Made by a program: the position numbers and the translations under genes. Under the pieces are notes generated by a model. It was given only the letters and a program-made list of their open reading frames with translations. It was not told the origin of the DNA and made no database searches. A DNA stretch of 45,064 bases from an uncultured Oleispira sp. (lineage in GTDB: Bacteria > Pseudomonadota > Gammaproteobacteria > Pseudomonadales > Oceanobacteraceae), in NCBI GenBank assembly GCA_913019965.1, contig CAJVZR010000032.1, forward strand, positions 1-45,064, written 5' to 3'. Positions 1-8,319 of this stretch are shown here, piece after piece; positions within the stretch are counted from its first letter, which is position 1; the number at the start of each line of letters is the position of its first letter.

Positions 1-327
1 GACTTCAAACACTACGAAATCAACGGTAAGAAAGTAGGTTTTGGTGTTGCTGAAACATTATTGCCACAGCAGTTGCTAGACCGTAAAGCCGACTTGTTAG
101 CAGAAATGGAAGGCGAGAAGGCTAAGCAAGGTTTAGACTTCATCTTCTTCGCCATTGTTGATACCAAAACTAAAAACTCTCACCTAGTGATTTATTCAGG
201 TGCAGAAGCTGAACTTGCTGGACAAGCTTATGGCGAAGCCGTAGAAGATCAGTTGATGTATCTGCCAGGCATGATGTCTCGTAAGAGCCAGTTAATGCCA
301 GCAGTCCAAGCAACACTTAGTGCTTAA
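1..327 (+). CDS. ppaC: Manganese-dependent inorganic pyrophosphatase, C-terminal part (5' end outside window)
   Basis: The reading frame is open from base 1 to the stop at 325-327, so only the last 108 residues are present. They match the C-terminal (DHHA2) substrate-binding domain of family II pyrophosphatases, which hydrolyse pyrophosphate to two phosphates in the cytoplasm using Mn2+. Recognisable parts are VGFGVAETLLPQQLLDRKADLL, where the domain contacts the active-site lobe, the strand run FIFFAIVDTKTKNSHLV, and MMSRKSQLMPAVQ near the end. The last corresponds to the substrate-binding SRKKQ-type motif of the family, here SRKSQ. The N-terminal DHH domain must lie upstream. A strong terminator follows at once, so it is the last gene of its transcript. 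Confidence 0.9.
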   Translation, partial: DFKHYEINGKKVGFGVAETLLPQQLLDRKADLLAEMEGEKAKQGLDFIFFAIVDTKTKNSHLVIYSGAEAELAGQAYGEAVEDQLMYLPGMMSRKSQLMPAVQATLSA

Positions 328-341
328 AATATTAAGTGCGA

Positions 342-376
342 AAAAAAGAGCGAACCAGTAGGTTCGCTTTTTTTTT
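342..376 (+). terminator. Rho-independent terminator after ppaC
   Basis: An 8-bp perfect stem (AGCGAACC at 349-356 with GGTTCGCT at 361-368) has the 4-base loop AGTA and is followed by a run of nine T. An A run precedes it. This is a canonical intrinsic terminator placed 20 bases after the ppaC stop. Confidence 0.92.
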
Positions 377-420
377 GCCTATCAATTAGGCATCCATTAT
401 TTCTTCTATATGTATTATTA

Positions 421-473
421 ATTGACTGTAATATCAAATAAGAATATTCTTATTCGCATTATTATCAGTCAAT
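421..473. promoter_or_regulatory. Nested palindromes upstream of a lipoprotein gene
   Basis: A perfect 18-bp palindrome, AATAAGAATATTCTTATT at 437-454, lies inside a wider inverted repeat, ATTGACTG (421-428) with CAGTCAAT (466-473). A TTGACT at 422-427 and TATTCT at 445-450, 17 bases apart, would make a weak sigma-70 promoter overlapping the palindrome. The arrangement looks like an operator on the promoter of the gene at 519. The regulator is unknown. It is AT-rich like Fur boxes but does not match them well. Confidence 0.45.
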
Positions 474-518
474 TCAAGTGTTTATTATCAACCTCACTTG
501 AACGAACAAGGAAAGAAA

Positions 519-1637
519 ATGATGCGATACGCTTTAATATTATTCTCGGCTATTTCTCTCGTCACTGCTTGTGGTGGTTCTTCTGGTAGTGGTGCTGAAA
601 ACTCTAGCCCAACGGTAGAGAATGAATTAGTTGGTCAGTGGGATTTTAAGAGTGCAGAAACGACTGATTACGATGCCTATGTATTAATCATTGATTCTTC
701 TGGTGGTGCTAATAATTATGCCCTCGATTATCAAGAAGCTTGTTATGAAGTTGATGAGTATCAATTAGAGCAAGGTGGGCAGGCGCAGTGGTATCTCAGT
801 TCAGGTAATGAACGACTCCCCGTCAGTATTATTAATAATACGTTGAAATTAGAATCCCCTGTAGGAACTTTAACAGGCGTTAGGCCAGAACAAGAATATG
901 ATATTTCTTCTTATCACAATTGTGCGACAGGGCCTGGTGGTAATACGGGTGAAGGATTAAATCTCTCAGACTTAAAAGGTAAGTGGCAGCTTAATAACGA
1001 GACTCATTATGCTCAGGTTACTAATGATGGTAACTTCGTATCTTATAAATGGAAAAATGATTGTTATACAAAAACAGACGGAACGATTACTAAAAGTGGA
1101 AGTAATACATTTAATTTTCAGTATAACCAAAGTAATAACTTAGAGCTTGTAATCAGTAAAGAGGGAGAAGGCTGGCGTTATAATAATTTAGTTCAATCAG
1201 GTGTTGCTGCCGCTGCTTCTTTTGATGCAAATAATCTATTGCCGATTTGTTTTATTCCTCCGGTTTCATCACCAAGTTTCGATACGATTGATACGGAAAT
1301 AAATCTAGAAGATATTTCAGCTGTTTGGAATCGCTATTCCTTTAGTGAACTATCTTCCTATATTTATATCAACGATACGGGGATGACCTATTATTCGAGA
1401 GACCAAAATGATTGTTTTATCGAAGAGGATCCTTATCTTTTCTTTAGAACCCCTGATGGTTGGTTTGATGCAACTTATGGTGGTAGAACATTGGATCTTA
1501 AATATGCATTCAATAAGATAAATGAAGGTCAGCTAGGGTTATTTACCCATTATACCGATTCAAATGCTAAATATAGTCGGGTTGTTTACCGATCAGATAT
1601 CACTATTTCTCAGTTAAGAGCAGGGTACTGCGAATAA
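519..1637 (+). CDS. Predicted outer-membrane lipoprotein with three tandem repeats
   Basis: The gene encodes 372 residues. A lipoprotein signal ends SLVTAC with the lipidated Cys at about residue 18, followed by a Gly/Ser linker. I recognise no known family. The mature part consists of three repeats of about 100-110 residues. Each opens with a short hydrophobic-x-x-x-W motif (LVGQW, LKGKW, ISAVW), carries a central Cys followed by an aromatic residue (ACYEV, NDCYT, NDCFI), and closes with a Cys (HNC, PIC, GYC). One disulfide per repeat is plausible, and the spacing suggests small beta-barrels or sandwiches. The start is at 519 (or the adjacent ATG at 522) because AAGGAAAG at 508-515 is a good ribosome site. 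A TTG at 498 in the same frame lies upstream of that site. The gene stands alone between two terminators. Confidence 0.8.
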   Translation: MMRYALILFSAISLVTACGGSSGSGAENSSPTVENELVGQWDFKSAETTDYDAYVLIIDSSGGANNYALDYQEACYEVDEYQLEQGGQAQWYLSSGNERLPVSIINNTLKLESPVGTLTGVRPEQEYDISSYHNCATGPGGNTGEGLNLSDLKGKWQLNNETHYAQVTNDGNFVSYKWKNDCYTKTDGTITKSGSNTFNFQYNQSNNLELVISKEGEGWRYNNLVQSGVAAAASFDANNLLPICFIPPVSSPSFDTIDTEINLEDISAVWNRYSFSELSSYIYINDTGMTYYSRDQNDCFIEEDPYLFFRTPDGWFDATYGGRTLDLKYAFNKINEGQLGLFTHYTDSNAKYSRVVYRSDITISQLRAGYCE

Positions 1638-1648
1638 AATATTGTTTG

Positions 1649-1682
1649 AATAAAAGGTGAATGACTTGATTCACCTTTTATT
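1649..1682. terminator. Bidirectional terminator between convergent genes
   Basis: A 14-bp perfect stem (AATAAAAGGTGAAT at 1649-1662 with ATTCACCTTTTATT at 1669-1682) has a 6-base loop. A-rich and T-rich flanks on both sides allow it to end transcription of the lipoprotein gene and of the minus-strand gene beginning at 3569. Confidence 0.85.
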
Positions 1683-1697
1683 CCATTACGCTGACTT

Positions 1698-3569
1698 TTA
1701 ATTATTAGCCCTAATAGTCCTTTTAGCTCTTACCCCTCCTAACGCCATTAGAATCGAAATGAACCAAAATATGCTGCCGGTAGACATTTCTTCGTCTAAT
1801 TTAGCACCGGGTTCAGACTCTACATCAGGAACCGTTGAGGCTATCGTTGCTTTATAAATCGCCCAATTAGCTCTATCTGTTTCATAAAAATATACCTCGT
1901 TATTTAAACCGAATACTTGTGGGTCTTCTGTTCTGTGGATCAATTCAAACTGATTGCCATCAGAGGTAGTAAAAATAAAATCAGAGAAGTCATTATTACT
2001 ACTTAAGATACGAGCAGTACCTATTAATACGTCATTGATGGAGGATAATTTTTCTATTTGGAGCGTTAAGGTAGAGACATCTATCTGGGCATCTAAGTTA
2101 ATCGCACTGAGAGCAGACTTCGCGGTACTCCACCTCTCACCATTATCAAAGCTCAAATAAAAGATACCATCATTAATAATACCTAGCTGATTTGTCCCAA
2201 GCTCTACTAGTGTGGGTACTGAAGCAATGACGTCGCTATTGGTCGTTAATGTGGTCCAAGACCAGTTGCTTAAATCATCGCTATAACCAATACGAGAACT
2301 CAGCACGGTTCCATTTCCATCGTTACTGTATTCAGTGAGTAGGACATGGAAACGGTCGTTGGCCAATAGAATATCCCGTGTCGAAAAATACTGATCACTT
2401 GGGTAGTGAGTAAAGGCAAACCAATCGTCATTAGGTGTTCGAGACATCAATGAATCGACTAAGGATAAATTCTTCATCACAGCGCGGCCATCATTCGCGA
2501 ATACCACTTGCCAGTTCTGATAAATACCAACGGTATTGGCTGTCCAAGTTTTTAGATCTGAGGAGGTGTAATAGGCTTTCTCGGCTGAACTTGAAGTGCC
2601 AGGGTTTAACATCACGTATTGGTTGTTAAGCGCATCATAAGTTAATGACTTGGCATAACCAACTTCCTTAATATCATAGGCTTCAGAAAGGTTATTCAGG
2701 TCATCGCCAAACTGAATATGAGTATCGAGAATGCTGGGGTTCCCTTCACTAATCAAAAAAATAAACTGTCCATTTACGTAAAATGCTTGCGCATTATTAG
2801 GCGTGATATAGGATTTGAAATTGCCTTCAGCATCAATTGAAAACGACTGCCCGCCATACCCCAAAAAGTAAACCGTATCATCGACTTGAACTTTCTCATA
2901 GCTGGTGGCACTTGGGTCGAAGTTATCAGTTACCAATTCTGAACTGATGAATTCGTTAGATAGATTGTTGTAATAATCGGCCGCTTGCGTATCTCGCAAT
3001 ACTTGATGAGATGAGATTGTTTGATAATAAAAATCCCCTACGCTTCGTGGGCCTACTGAAACTCCTTCAATAAAACCAATGGAGGAATAAAGCGTTGTAT
3101 TCACGTCATCCGTTGTTAATGAGAATGTTAAACCAGCACTATCATCGACCGTATAATTACGTAGGCTATCTTGGTAGCAATACCAGGTGTAATCTTGCAG
3201 CGATTGTAGGTTGGTTATTTCAGTCTCACCTTCGCTATAGCGATTAGCGGCTGCGGTGAAAGCTGTGGTTGCAGTCCCTTCTCCAGCAACGGCACTGGGG
3301 GCTTCCCAGCTATCGGGGAGGGCGATACAGCCGGCCATAGTGACTTCTTCATCATCAAATCGCTCAGGCATTATGCGCTCAATCGTAAACTCTGAGACAC
3401 CTTGACGGTTAATCGTATGCTCTCCAAGTGTGGATGAATTTGCAGTGGCTGCGGTTGAAGAGAGTACGGTTGAAGAGAGTACGGTTGAAGAGAGTACGGT
3501 TGAAGAGAGTACGGTTGTAGAGAGTGCCAAGGCGATGCTGAACGACATAGAAGGTGCGATCGATTTCAT
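1698..3569 (-). CDS. Large secreted protein with repeat-expanded signal region and C-terminal sorting-like tail
   Basis: The protein has 623 residues. The N-terminus is a signal-peptide-like stretch extended by a TVLSS repeat encoded by a 15-bp tandem repeat. The body (about 50-590) has no family I can name. It contains many aromatic and Asp/Ser/Thr-rich strands, and phrases such as SSDLKTWTANTVG, SDDLSNWSWTTL and SFDNGERWSTA. These resemble the blades of sialidase/BNR-type beta-propellers (S-x-D-x-G-x-x-W), so a propeller fold is plausible. The end shows Ser-Thr-Gly, then a hydrophobic stretch (about 598-613), then an Arg/Lys-rich tail, the three-part layout of GlyGly-CTERM/rhombosortase-type sorting tails. 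It is monocistronic or the last gene of its strand, and convergent with the lipoprotein gene. Confidence 0.7.
   Translation of the reverse strand: MKSIAPSMSFSIALALSTTVLSSTVLSSTVLSSTVLSSTAATANSSTLGEHTINRQGVSEFTIERIMPERFDDEEVTMAGCIALPDSWEAPSAVAGEGTATTAFTAAANRYSEGETEITNLQSLQDYTWYCYQDSLRNYTVDDSAGLTFSLTTDDVNTTLYSSIGFIEGVSVGPRSVGDFYYQTISSHQVLRDTQAADYYNNLSNEFISSELVTDNFDPSATSYEKVQVDDTVYFLGYGGQSFSIDAEGNFKSYITPNNAQAFYVNGQFIFLISEGNPSILDTHIQFGDDLNNLSEAYDIKEVGYAKSLTYDALNNQYVMLNPGTSSSAEKAYYTSSDLKTWTANTVGIYQNWQVVFANDGRAVMKNLSLVDSLMSRTPNDDWFAFTHYPSDQYFSTRDILLANDRFHVLLTEYSNDGNGTVLSSRIGYSDDLSNWSWTTLTTNSDVIASVPTLVELGTNQLGIINDGIFYLSFDNGERWSTAKSALSAINLDAQIDVSTLTLQIEKLSSINDVLIGTARILSSNNDFSDFIFTTSDGNQFELIHRTEDPQVFGLNNEVYFYETDRANWAIYKATIASTVPDVESEPGAKLDEEMSTGSIFWFISILMALGGVRAKRTIRANN
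3453..3527. repeat. 15-bp tandem repeat inside a coding region (5 copies)
   Basis: Unit GGTTGAAGAGAGTAC occurs four times exactly (3453-3512), then once with two changes (3513-3527). On the minus strand it encodes TVLSS repeats in the signal-peptide region of the large secreted protein. The unit length is a multiple of three, so copy-number change would keep the frame. Confidence 0.95.
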
Positions 3570-3689
3570 GAAAAAGTACTTCTTTGCTTATTTTATGTTC
3601 TGACTTTAACAGAAAAATTGAGCCTAAAGCAGTGCACAGATCGCTTCAATTGTGAAAAACCTGTGCAAGATACTTTTTATGGGCCTTCA

Positions 3690-4247
3690 TTAACGAACGT
3701 ATTTATGCAGGTGCCTCTTAATAATCGTTAGCTCCTGACGAAACAAAACTCCGTTATTAGCCTGCGGCACGGGTGTCGTCGCTAATTCCCCGCGAGCCCC
3801 AATGAAGTCACCTGTCCCACCTGTAATGGTCACTGTGGATGTGCCTTTATCCGCTTCACGACCAGAGACAACGATTGTGCCTTCATATCCAGAGTTCTCA
3901 TAAAAGCTTAGTGTCCAGTTGCATTGGCCATAGTTATTATCAGGGTCATCGGGCAGAGTCGGGTGATCGGTAGTTGAATAATCTAGTGCCCCTGGGTCGG
4001 TACGAATACAATAGCCGGAATTACGACCAATCACGGTTTCGGCATCTTCTGCCAGTAATTTCTGATCAAATACAAACACATCACCCGGTGAATCCAAGCC
4101 ATCCTCAATATTGGCACCTTGACGAATGCCACCATCGTTGCGGCCATCGGCAAAGGTGGTTAGGGTTAAATTATGGGCGTGAGCGGGTAGTTGCAATAAC
4201 GACAGTAGAAGTGCTGAAGGTAGAGTAAAGGCAAGTGACTTTCGCAT
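3690..4247 (-). CDS. Allene oxide cyclase/dirigent-like exported beta-barrel protein
   Basis: The protein has 185 residues. A signal peptide ends near LPAHA-HN (about residue 24). The mature part resembles the bacterial branch of the allene-oxide-cyclase/dirigent barrel family. Visible features are GDVFVFDQKLL, SGYCIRTDPG, CNWTLSFYENSGYEGTIVVSG and the ITGGTGDFIGARGEL segment, typical of the barrel strand with its G-G-T-G turn. Two Cys (in GYC and QCNW) could form a disulfide. The plant homologues act on hydroperoxide-derived lipids or phenolic radicals. The bacterial role is not established and I do not assign one. Transcription runs away from a LacI-type operator-like site 33 bases upstream. 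Confidence 0.75.
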   Translation of the reverse strand: MRKSLAFTLPSALLLSLLQLPAHAHNLTLTTFADGRNDGGIRQGANIEDGLDSPGDVFVFDQKLLAEDAETVIGRNSGYCIRTDPGALDYSTTDHPTLPDDPDNNYGQCNWTLSFYENSGYEGTIVVSGREADKGTSTVTITGGTGDFIGARGELATTPVPQANNGVLFRQELTIIKRHLHKYVR

Positions 4248-4279
4248 AGTAATTCCCTGAGTATGAGATTTTTTTTTGT

Positions 4280-4292
4280 TGAAACGTTTTCA
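4280..4292. promoter_or_regulatory. LacI-family operator-like site
   Basis: TGAAACGTTTTCA is a near-perfect palindrome centred on CG, the form typical of LacI/GalR-family operators. It lies 33 bases upstream of the start of the allene-oxide-cyclase-like gene, where a promoter would be. No LacI-family gene is present in the window. Confidence 0.4.
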
Positions 4293-4349
4293 CTGAATGT
4301 GATTAAAACATTACGACAAGGGTTTTACTCAGGGAATCAGGATAATGGC

Positions 4350-5216
4350 TTAAACGTTAACTTTGGCAGCCACATTATTGGTTTTAACTGTCATCGCTCG
4401 TTTAATCAGCATGCCGAATAATTTCACCGGCCATGAGCGTGGAATTAAACGATTTTCCCAAGCGTAAAATTTATTAATAAACCCAGGCACTACCGTCGCT
4501 TTTTTACCTAAGGCATTTAAACCCGTTCGCGCAACGAATTCAGGCTTATGCAAGGTGATGGGCATTTTAGAAAAATCGATTGCCATGTTTCCTGGCATAG
4601 CGGTATCGGTTAAGCCTGGGGATAACACACTGACATCAATACCATACGGCTTTAATTCAACATTCAGCGCCTCACCTAGCGATAATATATACGCCTTACT
4701 TGCGGAGTAGTTGCTCACAAACGGCACGCCCTGGTAACCGAATAAACTTGAGGTGAGCAGAATTCCACTTTTCTTTTGACTCGAGGGTTTTTTATTGGCA
4801 AAACTGTTTTGAAAGCGCTGCTTAAAACGTTGGCCAAATAAGTGGCTCAATAACATAGGGCTGGTGGTATTGAGTGTCAACATCTTCTGTTCTGCCTCAA
4901 TTGGGTTGTCGATGAAGGCACCGTTATTTTCAATGCCGGCATTAGGAATTAGCAAACCAATATCTAAATCGGTAGTCTGCTTATCGATATCGTAACTCGC
5001 CTGAGGATCCGACAAGTCGGCTGACAGCGTACGTACCTTCACTGAAAATCGAGTTTCTAAAGAATCTTTCAACTCATCCAAGTTGGCTTGATTACGCGCC
5101 ACGGCGACTATGTTCAACCCTTGTTGAGCAAGTTGTTCACTCATGGCGCGACCAATACCGGAAGAGGCTCCGGTAATTAATGCCCAAGGACCGTATATCT
5201 GTTTAAAGTTTTTCAT
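4350..5216 (-). CDS. Short-chain dehydrogenase/reductase
   Basis: A 288-residue classical SDR. The NAD(P) glycine motif TGASSGIG is near residue 16, NAG (in IPNAGI) near 91, and a catalytic Ser...Tyr-x-x-x-Lys set is seen as LLTSS and YSASK. An Arg after the first strand (VARNQ) favours NADP(H). The C-terminal region (WENRLIPRSWPVKLF) is of the type found in membrane-associated SDRs of the acyl/ketoacyl reductase kind. The substrate cannot be read from sequence. It is transcribed divergently from the LysR gene at 5373, which is the likely regulator. Confidence 0.85.
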   Translation of the reverse strand: MKNFKQIYGPWALITGASSGIGRAMSEQLAQQGLNIVAVARNQANLDELKDSLETRFSVKVRTLSADLSDPQASYDIDKQTTDLDIGLLIPNAGIENNGAFIDNPIEAEQKMLTLNTTSPMLLSHLFGQRFKQRFQNSFANKKPSSQKKSGILLTSSLFGYQGVPFVSNYSASKAYILSLGEALNVELKPYGIDVSVLSPGLTDTAMPGNMAIDFSKMPITLHKPEFVARTGLNALGKKATVVPGFINKFYAWENRLIPRSWPVKLFGMLIKRAMTVKTNNVAAKVNV

Positions 5217-5372
5217 AGTGCTCTCGCTTCAAAATAATTAATGACTTGTTAGCAGTGATTGCTAGCTGATGAATAGATAATAGAGTGTGTTTTAATGGGT
5301 GGAAATAATCGATTTTTGGCATTGAGTGTGCAAAAATTAGCAGTGCGATAAACTGGGATTGAGTAAGCCAAT

Positions 5373-6275
5373 ATGAACTGGGACGATTTACGAATATTTC
5401 TGGCGTTATCCCGAGAGGGAACCCTATCGGCTGCAGGTAAAGCCTTAGCGGTAAAGCATTCAACAATTTCTCGTCGCATCAAAGCGTTTGAGGAGTCTTT
5501 GGGTAGCCGGCTATTTGAACGGCTCAGTGAAGGTTTTGTTCTTACTCAAGCAGGGGAGAATCTACTCGAGCACGCCCTTATCATGGAAGAGCAAGCACAG
5601 GCTGTGGATAGAAAAGCCTTTGGTCTTGATGCTCAACTAAAAGGGCAGCTAAACCTTACGGGTCCTCATGATCTATTAAGTCGATTATTAGTGCCGCACA
5701 TTAGTCGTTTTAAACAAACGTATCCAGCTATTGATTTACAACTCATTAGTACCGCAGGTTTAGTCGATATGGCCGCACGAGAAGCGGATGTAGCCCTGCG
5801 TTTAACTGAAAAACCCGCCGACTATTTGATTGGCAAGAAGGTTTTACCCTTACGTCACGGTATTTACGCCAGTAAAGAGTATTTAGAGAAATATGCCGCT
5901 GATAAAGAAAGAGGCAAGCATCAGCTGATTCAATGGCGTCGAGACAGCAAAGCTCCGGAATGGGTGAAGCAGTATTTTCCCGATGCAGAAACATCGATGC
6001 GAGTTGATGACTCAGCAACTATGGTATCGTGTGTAAAAAATCATTTAGGGTTAGCTCGAATGGCCTGTTTTATGGGGGATAATATTCCCGATGTCTTTCG
6101 TCTAGACCTACCTCTCATTCCTTCGACTTGGGGCGTTTGGGTATTAAGTCATGCTGATTTACGCAGTACCGCTAGAGTACGCGCAGGGCGAGAATTTTTG
6201 ACCGATATCCTGCTGCAGCAACGCAGCTTAATCGAAGGATTAGACTCAAATTACTGGCAGGGCCAACTGAAATAA
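5373..6275 (+). CDS. LysR-family transcriptional regulator
   Basis: A 300-residue protein. The N-terminal winged helix-turn-helix (about 1-60) contains the family pattern FLALSREGTLSAAGKAL...HSTISRRIKAFEESLGSRLFER. The rest is a periplasmic-binding-protein-like effector domain (about 88-290). The phrases ADVALRLTEKP and GIYASKEYLEK place it in the subgroup whose members commonly control adjacent dehydrogenases. It is divergent from the SDR gene with 156 bases between starts, the classic LysR/target layout. The AraC gene follows 22 bases downstream, probably cotranscribed. Confidence 0.9.
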   Translation: MNWDDLRIFLALSREGTLSAAGKALAVKHSTISRRIKAFEESLGSRLFERLSEGFVLTQAGENLLEHALIMEEQAQAVDRKAFGLDAQLKGQLNLTGPHDLLSRLLVPHISRFKQTYPAIDLQLISTAGLVDMAAREADVALRLTEKPADYLIGKKVLPLRHGIYASKEYLEKYAADKERGKHQLIQWRRDSKAPEWVKQYFPDAETSMRVDDSATMVSCVKNHLGLARMACFMGDNIPDVFRLDLPLIPSTWGVWVLSHADLRSTARVRAGREFLTDILLQQRSLIEGLDSNYWQGQLK

Positions 6276-6297
6276 AGAACTGAAACGAAGAGTTGAT

Positions 6298-7143
6298 ATG
6301 AAAACCTGGAAAATAGCACCCCAAGATAGTGCTATCGCTCAATACATAGATTGCTATTGGTTTTTGGAGAAGACAGCAGATGATACCGGCCCTGACTTTC
6401 CTAAACTCAATCCAGACCCCGCAGCTCATATAATTATTGCGGCTAAACAGCAGCCTTATCATTATCAGCAGGATGGCTATTTAGCTCAGGGCTTAGGCAG
6501 TCATCTCATTTCGCCCTATAGAAAAACTTATACCCTAGATCATACTCAAGCGTTTAGTGTATTAGGAATTAAACTTAAAGTCGGTGCACTGTATTCATTG
6601 CCTCTACTCGGGTCAGCTATTGGTTCGAATGAAATAATTCAATTTGAGGTTCAACAACAATTACAAATTAGTGTAAGTGATGAGGCAGCTCTACTTAATC
6701 AGCAGGACGAAAAAGCAGAGTATAATCGAGATAAGCTCGATAATTTATTACAACCTTTAATTGCACAAAGCAAAGAAGATAGACACAGTGAATTGGTTAG
6801 AAAAGTAATAAGTCTATTTAATTCAACAAGTTTATTAGCAATAGAGCTATCTACGATAGGAAATATATTCGGCTATTCACAGCGCACCATTGAACGCAGT
6901 TTTTCCAAAGTCACAGGTTTTACACTCAAGCAATACCACAGCATGCAAAGGCTAGAAGCCATGCTCGACCATTTACATAAACTACCAAGTGATGAGATCA
7001 ATTGGACAGATGTAGCATTAAACTATGGTTTTAGCGATCAGCCACATTTAATTCGCTATGTTAAAAATACTTTAGGTTTAACCCCGGGCCAATACGCTGA
7101 TGATCGCGATTTGGCTATTGATGTTTATGGTGATTTTGAATAA
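6298..7143 (+). CDS. AraC-family regulator with DUF6597-like N-terminal domain
   Basis: A 281-residue protein. The C-terminal double helix-turn-helix (about 180-270) shows STIGNIFGYSQRTIERSFSKV and the family signature DVALNYGFSDQPHLIRYVKNTLGLTPGQY. The N-terminal half (CYWFLEK at about residue 18, then PDPAAHIII and FSVLGIKLKVGAL) matches the sensor domain of AraC regulators often annotated DUF6597. It starts 22 bases after the LysR stop with GAAACGAAGAG upstream. The target is not evident. Confidence 0.87.
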   Translation: MKTWKIAPQDSAIAQYIDCYWFLEKTADDTGPDFPKLNPDPAAHIIIAAKQQPYHYQQDGYLAQGLGSHLISPYRKTYTLDHTQAFSVLGIKLKVGALYSLPLLGSAIGSNEIIQFEVQQQLQISVSDEAALLNQQDEKAEYNRDKLDNLLQPLIAQSKEDRHSELVRKVISLFNSTSLLAIELSTIGNIFGYSQRTIERSFSKVTGFTLKQYHSMQRLEAMLDHLHKLPSDEINWTDVALNYGFSDQPHLIRYVKNTLGLTPGQYADDRDLAIDVYGDFE

Positions 7144-7266
7144 AGATCGGAAATATCAGAAAACTGTCGTTTTTATTCAATCTTCTATAATGTCACTTCT
7201 ATAGCATGCTGTTATTTCAAGATAACTATCAGGTACACTGATAACAGGTCAATTCAGGTAATCGCC

Positions 7267-8319
7267 ATGTCAGGTTTTACATCACTCGCCAGCTTAGGTT
7301 GGCAGCCATTTTTCCAGCAACAACTTTCACTTGAAGAGTGGGATAGTGTTTTACCTGCTCGAGTGATCGAGCAGCATAAGTCTGAAATAAAAGTCGCTAC
7401 TGCTGAAGAAATACTAACTCTAGCCCTCATCCACACAATGCCAGAATTGGTAGTGGGAGATTGGATCTTATTGTCTGAATCTGCAGATGGTGAAAAACAC
7501 TTCTCGCGCTTATTGGAGCGTAAGACTTGTTTCTCCCGTAAAGCCGCGGGAAGCAAGGTACAGAAGCAATTGATTTCGGCAAATGTTGATACCGCGTTTA
7601 TTGTGTGTTCGATGAATGCAGACTTTAATCTTAATCGTGTCGAACGCTTTTTATCTTTAGTCAATGAATCCGACGCCGAACCTGTCGTCGTTCTCAGTAA
7701 GAGTGACCAAGCGGATTCACCAGAAAAATTTATCCAAGCTGTGCAGCGCATCGACCCATTATTAATGGTTGAGGCGGTTAATTGTTTAGATAGTGTAAGC
7801 ATTAGCAAGCTTTCTCCTTGGGTTAAGAAAGGTAGAACTATAGCTGTACTCGGTTCTTCAGGGGTCGGAAAATCAACGCTTACGAATACCTTGTTAGGAG
7901 AAGAGACTCAAAGCACTAGTGGAATAAGGGAGGACGATAGTAAGGGCCGGCATACTACCACTAGTCGCTCACTGGTGAGTTTAGCCGAAGGTGGGTTAAT
8001 ACTTGATACCCCTGGAATGCGCGAAATTCAATTGGCCGATTGCAAAGACGGTATTGCTACCACCTTTGCGGATATTGAAGCCTTAGCTGAAGAATGTCGC
8101 TTTGCTGACTGCCAGCATGAAAGTGAACCGGGCTGTGCTATTCAAAAAGCGATTGAGTCAGAGGGACTGGATGTAAGAAGGCTCGGTAACTATAAAAAAC
8201 TATTACGAGAAGAAGCGTTAAACTCAGCCAACTTAGCTGAGCGTAGAGCCAATGATAAAGCGCTAGGAAAGTTTTATAAAACTACGTTAGCGCAGGCCAC
8301 TAAATTAAAAGGTCGTTAG
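7267..8319 (+). CDS. rsgA: Ribosome-associated circularly permuted GTPase, RsgA/YjeQ family
   Basis: A 350-residue protein with the domain order OB-fold (about 35-100), permuted GTPase (about 110-265) and C-terminal zinc domain. The GTPase motifs appear in permuted order: G4 LSKSD, then G1 GSSGVGKSTL, then G3 DTPGMRE. The zinc ligands follow the family pattern C-x4-C-x-H-x5-C in ECRFADCQHESEPGC. RsgA acts in late maturation of the 30S subunit. The N-terminus is of the longer type seen in second rsgA-like copies (SGFTSLASLGWQPFF), so the cell may carry another paralogue elsewhere. A TATAAT at 7186-7191 may be its -10 box. Confidence 0.9.
   Translation: MSGFTSLASLGWQPFFQQQLSLEEWDSVLPARVIEQHKSEIKVATAEEILTLALIHTMPELVVGDWILLSESADGEKHFSRLLERKTCFSRKAAGSKVQKQLISANVDTAFIVCSMNADFNLNRVERFLSLVNESDAEPVVVLSKSDQADSPEKFIQAVQRIDPLLMVEAVNCLDSVSISKLSPWVKKGRTIAVLGSSGVGKSTLTNTLLGEETQSTSGIREDDSKGRHTTTSRSLVSLAEGGLILDTPGMREIQLADCKDGIATTFADIEALAEECRFADCQHESEPGCAIQKAIESEGLDVRRLGNYKKLLREEALNSANLAERRANDKALGKFYKTTLAQATKLKGR

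Noticed and set aside
437..454. Fur box
   Set aside because: AT-rich and palindromic, but the GATAAT hexamer pattern is not present and the gene does not look iron-related.
5249..5482. Short minus-strand frames across the SDR/LysR divergent region
   Set aside because: They run into the LysR gene and look like no known protein. The region is a divergent promoter.
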